A DNA stretch of 64,000 nucleotides, taken from NCBI GenBank assembly GCA_965222935.1, contig CBDCVA010000002.1, forward strand, positions 124,001-188,000. The letters are read 5' to 3'. The DNA is from CBDCVA01 sp965222935 [NCBI: Candidatus Latescibacterota bacterium]. GTDB taxonomy: Bacteria; Latescibacterota; CBDCVA01. The notes under the pieces were generated by a model. That model made no database searches and was not told the origin of the DNA. It saw only the letters and a list, made by a program, of their open reading frames with translations. Within the stretch, counting starts at the first letter, position 1, and every line of letters starts with the position of its first letter. Made by a program: the position numbers and the translations under genes. This document shows, piece by piece, positions 62,603 to 64,000 of the stretch.

Positions 62603-62847
62603 GTTTGTCCAGCCGCTTGCCAGGTTGACGGACACCGCACGGAGTTGTATCATTGCGGCTGAGGCGGTTCATGGGAGGCTAAGTAGTGCCGGTGAGACCG
62701 GATTCATTGGCAAATGGTTGACAATTCCACTCCCGAAACGCCGCGTATGCTGCTCCTGTCACCTTATTGGTCTAACACGTATATCATTGTCGCACAATAG
62801 ACAAGAACTTACAGAGAACACGGGGCAGAACCCCTCTTTCGGCACCA
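62603..62847 (+). repeat. ~245-bp dispersed direct repeat, copy 2
   Basis: Second copy of the 52909-53153 repeat, same orientation, ending 38 bases before the acyltransferase start. Any promoter for the LPS genes would lie inside or overlap this copy. Confidence 0.75.
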
Positions 62848-62885
62848 GCCATCCCAGTCGCTACGGCCGCAAGGTAACGACCGGT

Positions 62886-63557
62886 ATGGGGAACCGGCTC
62901 AAACGGATCTGGCCGCGCGTCGCTGGCTGGGCCCTTTGGCCGCTGCTCAGGACTTTGGGCCGGATGCTACGTTGGCAGACGTCCGACATCCGGGAGTTGG
63001 ACGCATTATATCGCAGCGATCGCGGAGCTATCTACGCGCTTTGGCACGGTCGGATGTTTTTCCCCATGTACGCTGCGCGTCACTTAGGCATCTGCGTTCT
63101 CGTCAGCGAGCACCAGGACGGTGAGCTCATCGCCACGGTCCTGCGGCGCTTCGGTTGCAACGTCGTGCGGGGCTCTACGACGCATGGGGGCCTTGCTGCG
63201 CTGCTCCAGATGATCCGCGGCTGGCGGCCGGGCGTGAGATATGCGATTACGCCGGACGGTCCACGAGGGCCGCGCGAGACGGTCCAACCGGGTGTCGTTC
63301 ACCTCGCCCGGCGGCTAGGGCTGCCGATCGTGCCTATCACGGGCGCCGCCTCACGCTGCTTCACGTTCAAGAGTTGGGATCGTCTCATGCTTCCCTGGCC
63401 CTTCAGTCGTGCAGCGTTTATCGCGGGGGAGCCCCTCGAGGTTCCCGCCGAAGCTTCGCCAGAAACCCTCTCCGCTGTGGCCTCAGAACTCCAGCGCCGT
63501 CTTCTCGCTGCAAGCCGCCAGGCCGAACGGGTCTGCTGTGCCCCTGGCTCATGGTAA
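62886..63557 (+). CDS. DUF374 lysophospholipid/lipid A-type acyltransferase
   Basis: A 223-aa membrane-associated acyltransferase of the DUF374 group, which sits beside waaA in many Gram-negatives and probably acts on lipid A or a precursor. Start at the ATG at 62886, which is preceded by AAGG; the frame is open back to 62625 through the repeat, without support. Motifs: IYALWHGRMFF (the HxxxxD-like part), SEHQDGELIATVLRRFGC, RGSTTHGGLAALLQMIR, and YAITPDGPRGPRETVQPG. The final ~10 residues overlap the waaA start by seven bases, so the two are co-translated. Confidence 0.82.
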   Translation: MGNRLKRIWPRVAGWALWPLLRTLGRMLRWQTSDIRELDALYRSDRGAIYALWHGRMFFPMYAARHLGICVLVSEHQDGELIATVLRRFGCNVVRGSTTHGGLAALLQMIRGWRPGVRYAITPDGPRGPRETVQPGVVHLARRLGLPIVPITGAASRCFTFKSWDRLMLPWPFSRAAFIAGEPLEVPAEASPETLSAVASELQRRLLAASRQAERVCCAPGSW

Positions 63558-64000
63558 ACGCCGCGTACTGCGCTTACGTCGCCGCGACCACCGCTGCCAC
63601 GTTCGCCCTTACGCCGGGGCTCCTCGTCGGCGCCGCTCTCGACCGATGGGGCCTGCGTGAGCGCTTCTTCGGCCCGCCGCCCCGAGTTGTGCCGACCGGA
63701 GGGGTCGTCTGGCTTCACGCGGCGTCAGTGGGGGAAGTGCGGGCTATTGCGCCTCTGGTGGGTCTGCTGGTTGACGAAGATGGGGTGAACCCGCTAGTGA
63801 GCACTGCCACCGAGACCGGACGGACGGCTGCGGAGGCGGTCCTGGCAGGCAGGGGATGTGCCGCTCTGGTTCCGTGGGACTGGCCGCCGGTCATACGGCG
63901 CTTTACCGAGCGCGCCGCGCCGCGCGCACTTCTGATCGCTGAGACCGAACTGTGGCCGAGCCTGATGAGCGTTGTGCAGGGCCGTGGACTGGGCATGGCA
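63551..64000 (+). CDS. waaA: 3-deoxy-D-manno-octulosonic acid (Kdo) transferase, N-terminal part
   Basis: This gene runs off the right edge; 150 codons are visible from the ATG at 63551. It begins with a membrane-anchor stretch (YVAATTAATFALTPGLLVGA), then the WaaA/KdtA signature: VVWLHAASVGEVRAIAPLV, VSTATETGRTAAE, then LVPWDWPPVIRRFTERAAP and LLIAETELWPSL with the conserved Glu pair. WaaA adds Kdo to lipid A at the inner membrane. Its presence shows an LPS-making, Gram-negative host. Overlap with the DUF374 gene indicates an operon. Confidence 0.9.
   Translation, partial: MVNAAYCAYVAATTAATFALTPGLLVGAALDRWGLRERFFGPPPRVVPTGGVVWLHAASVGEVRAIAPLVGLLVDEDGVNPLVSTATETGRTAAEAVLAGRGCAALVPWDWPPVIRRFTERAAPRALLIAETELWPSLMSVVQGRGLGMA

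Noticed and set aside
1-64000. CRISPR arrays, tRNA or rRNA genes
   Set aside because: No regularly spaced repeats and no tRNA-like or rRNA-like segments were found by eye; a covariance-model search would be needed for certainty.

Overview
The window is GC-rich DNA from a Gram-negative bacterium: it ends in lipid A/LPS core genes (a DUF374 acyltransferase, then the start of waaA). The PhyH, Gfo/Idh/MocA and cupin genes, the DUF6784/6785-type membrane protein and the dockerin-like secreted peptidases are typical of uncultivated environmental lineages such as Latescibacterota or relatives. That placement is an inference. I saw no rRNA, tRNA or CRISPR array.

Layout. (1) 1-3.8 kb: a minus-strand replication module (HTH protein, DnaB helicase, Rep-like protein, CHC2 primase fragment) with iteron-like repeats, probably from an integrated plasmid or ICE. 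(2) 4.1-18.6 kb: a defence region, all minus strand. It holds a 1,426-aa NACHT/STAND-like NTPase, a decayed parA, and a tightly coupled operon hsdM - TIGR02391/Ymh gene - hsdS - darT - darG - hsdR. darT carries one extra base that removes its catalytic end, while darG is intact. (3) 19.3-21.8 kb: two broken IS1595-like transposases, one inside a pair of inverted repeats with a DUF4406-like fragment, and a strongly C-rich stretch. (4) 21.9-33.2 kb: a plus-strand CusCBA-type heavy-metal efflux operon with small accessory genes, bracketed by two paralogous secreted metallopeptidase lipoproteins. Both peptidase genes share an upstream ~137-nt element with a conserved hairpin.

(5) 33.2-39.5 kb: a gene graveyard. 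It holds an ISL3/P63C chimera, a frameshifted APH-type kinase, a LexA N-terminus remnant, an SRAP (YedK/HMCES) pseudogene, and an AbiE toxin-antitoxin pair whose toxin is cut off near an IS3 remnant. A HEPN-like gene lies among these. (6) 39.6-49.7 kb: a DISARM-like locus: a drmE-like gene, a decayed NERD-SF1 helicase gene, intact drmA and drmB, and the first bases of a cytosine methyltransferase (drmMII) that is internally deleted and runs into a parB remnant. (7) 49.7-52.4 kb: parB and prophage head-gene remnants. (8) 53.3-62.3 kb: a minus-strand metabolic cluster (membrane protein, CBM9-like secreted protein, amidohydrolase, epimerase, oxidoreductase, cupin, PhyH dioxygenase, YccV-domain protein), bracketed by ~245-bp direct repeats. 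(9) 62.9-64 kb: LPS genes.

How the genes fit together: the Cus genes form a tripartite efflux pump with periplasmic metal-binding accessories. The restriction, DarTG, DISARM, AbiE and NTPase genes form a layered but partly decayed anti-phage island. Partition-gene fragments lie on both sides of it (parA at 8.9 kb, parB at 49.7 kb), which suggests the island arrived on, or was rearranged with, plasmid-like DNA. Many calls of decay rest on frameshifts. Some could be assembly errors, but nonsense codons and internal deletions show that much of the decay is real.
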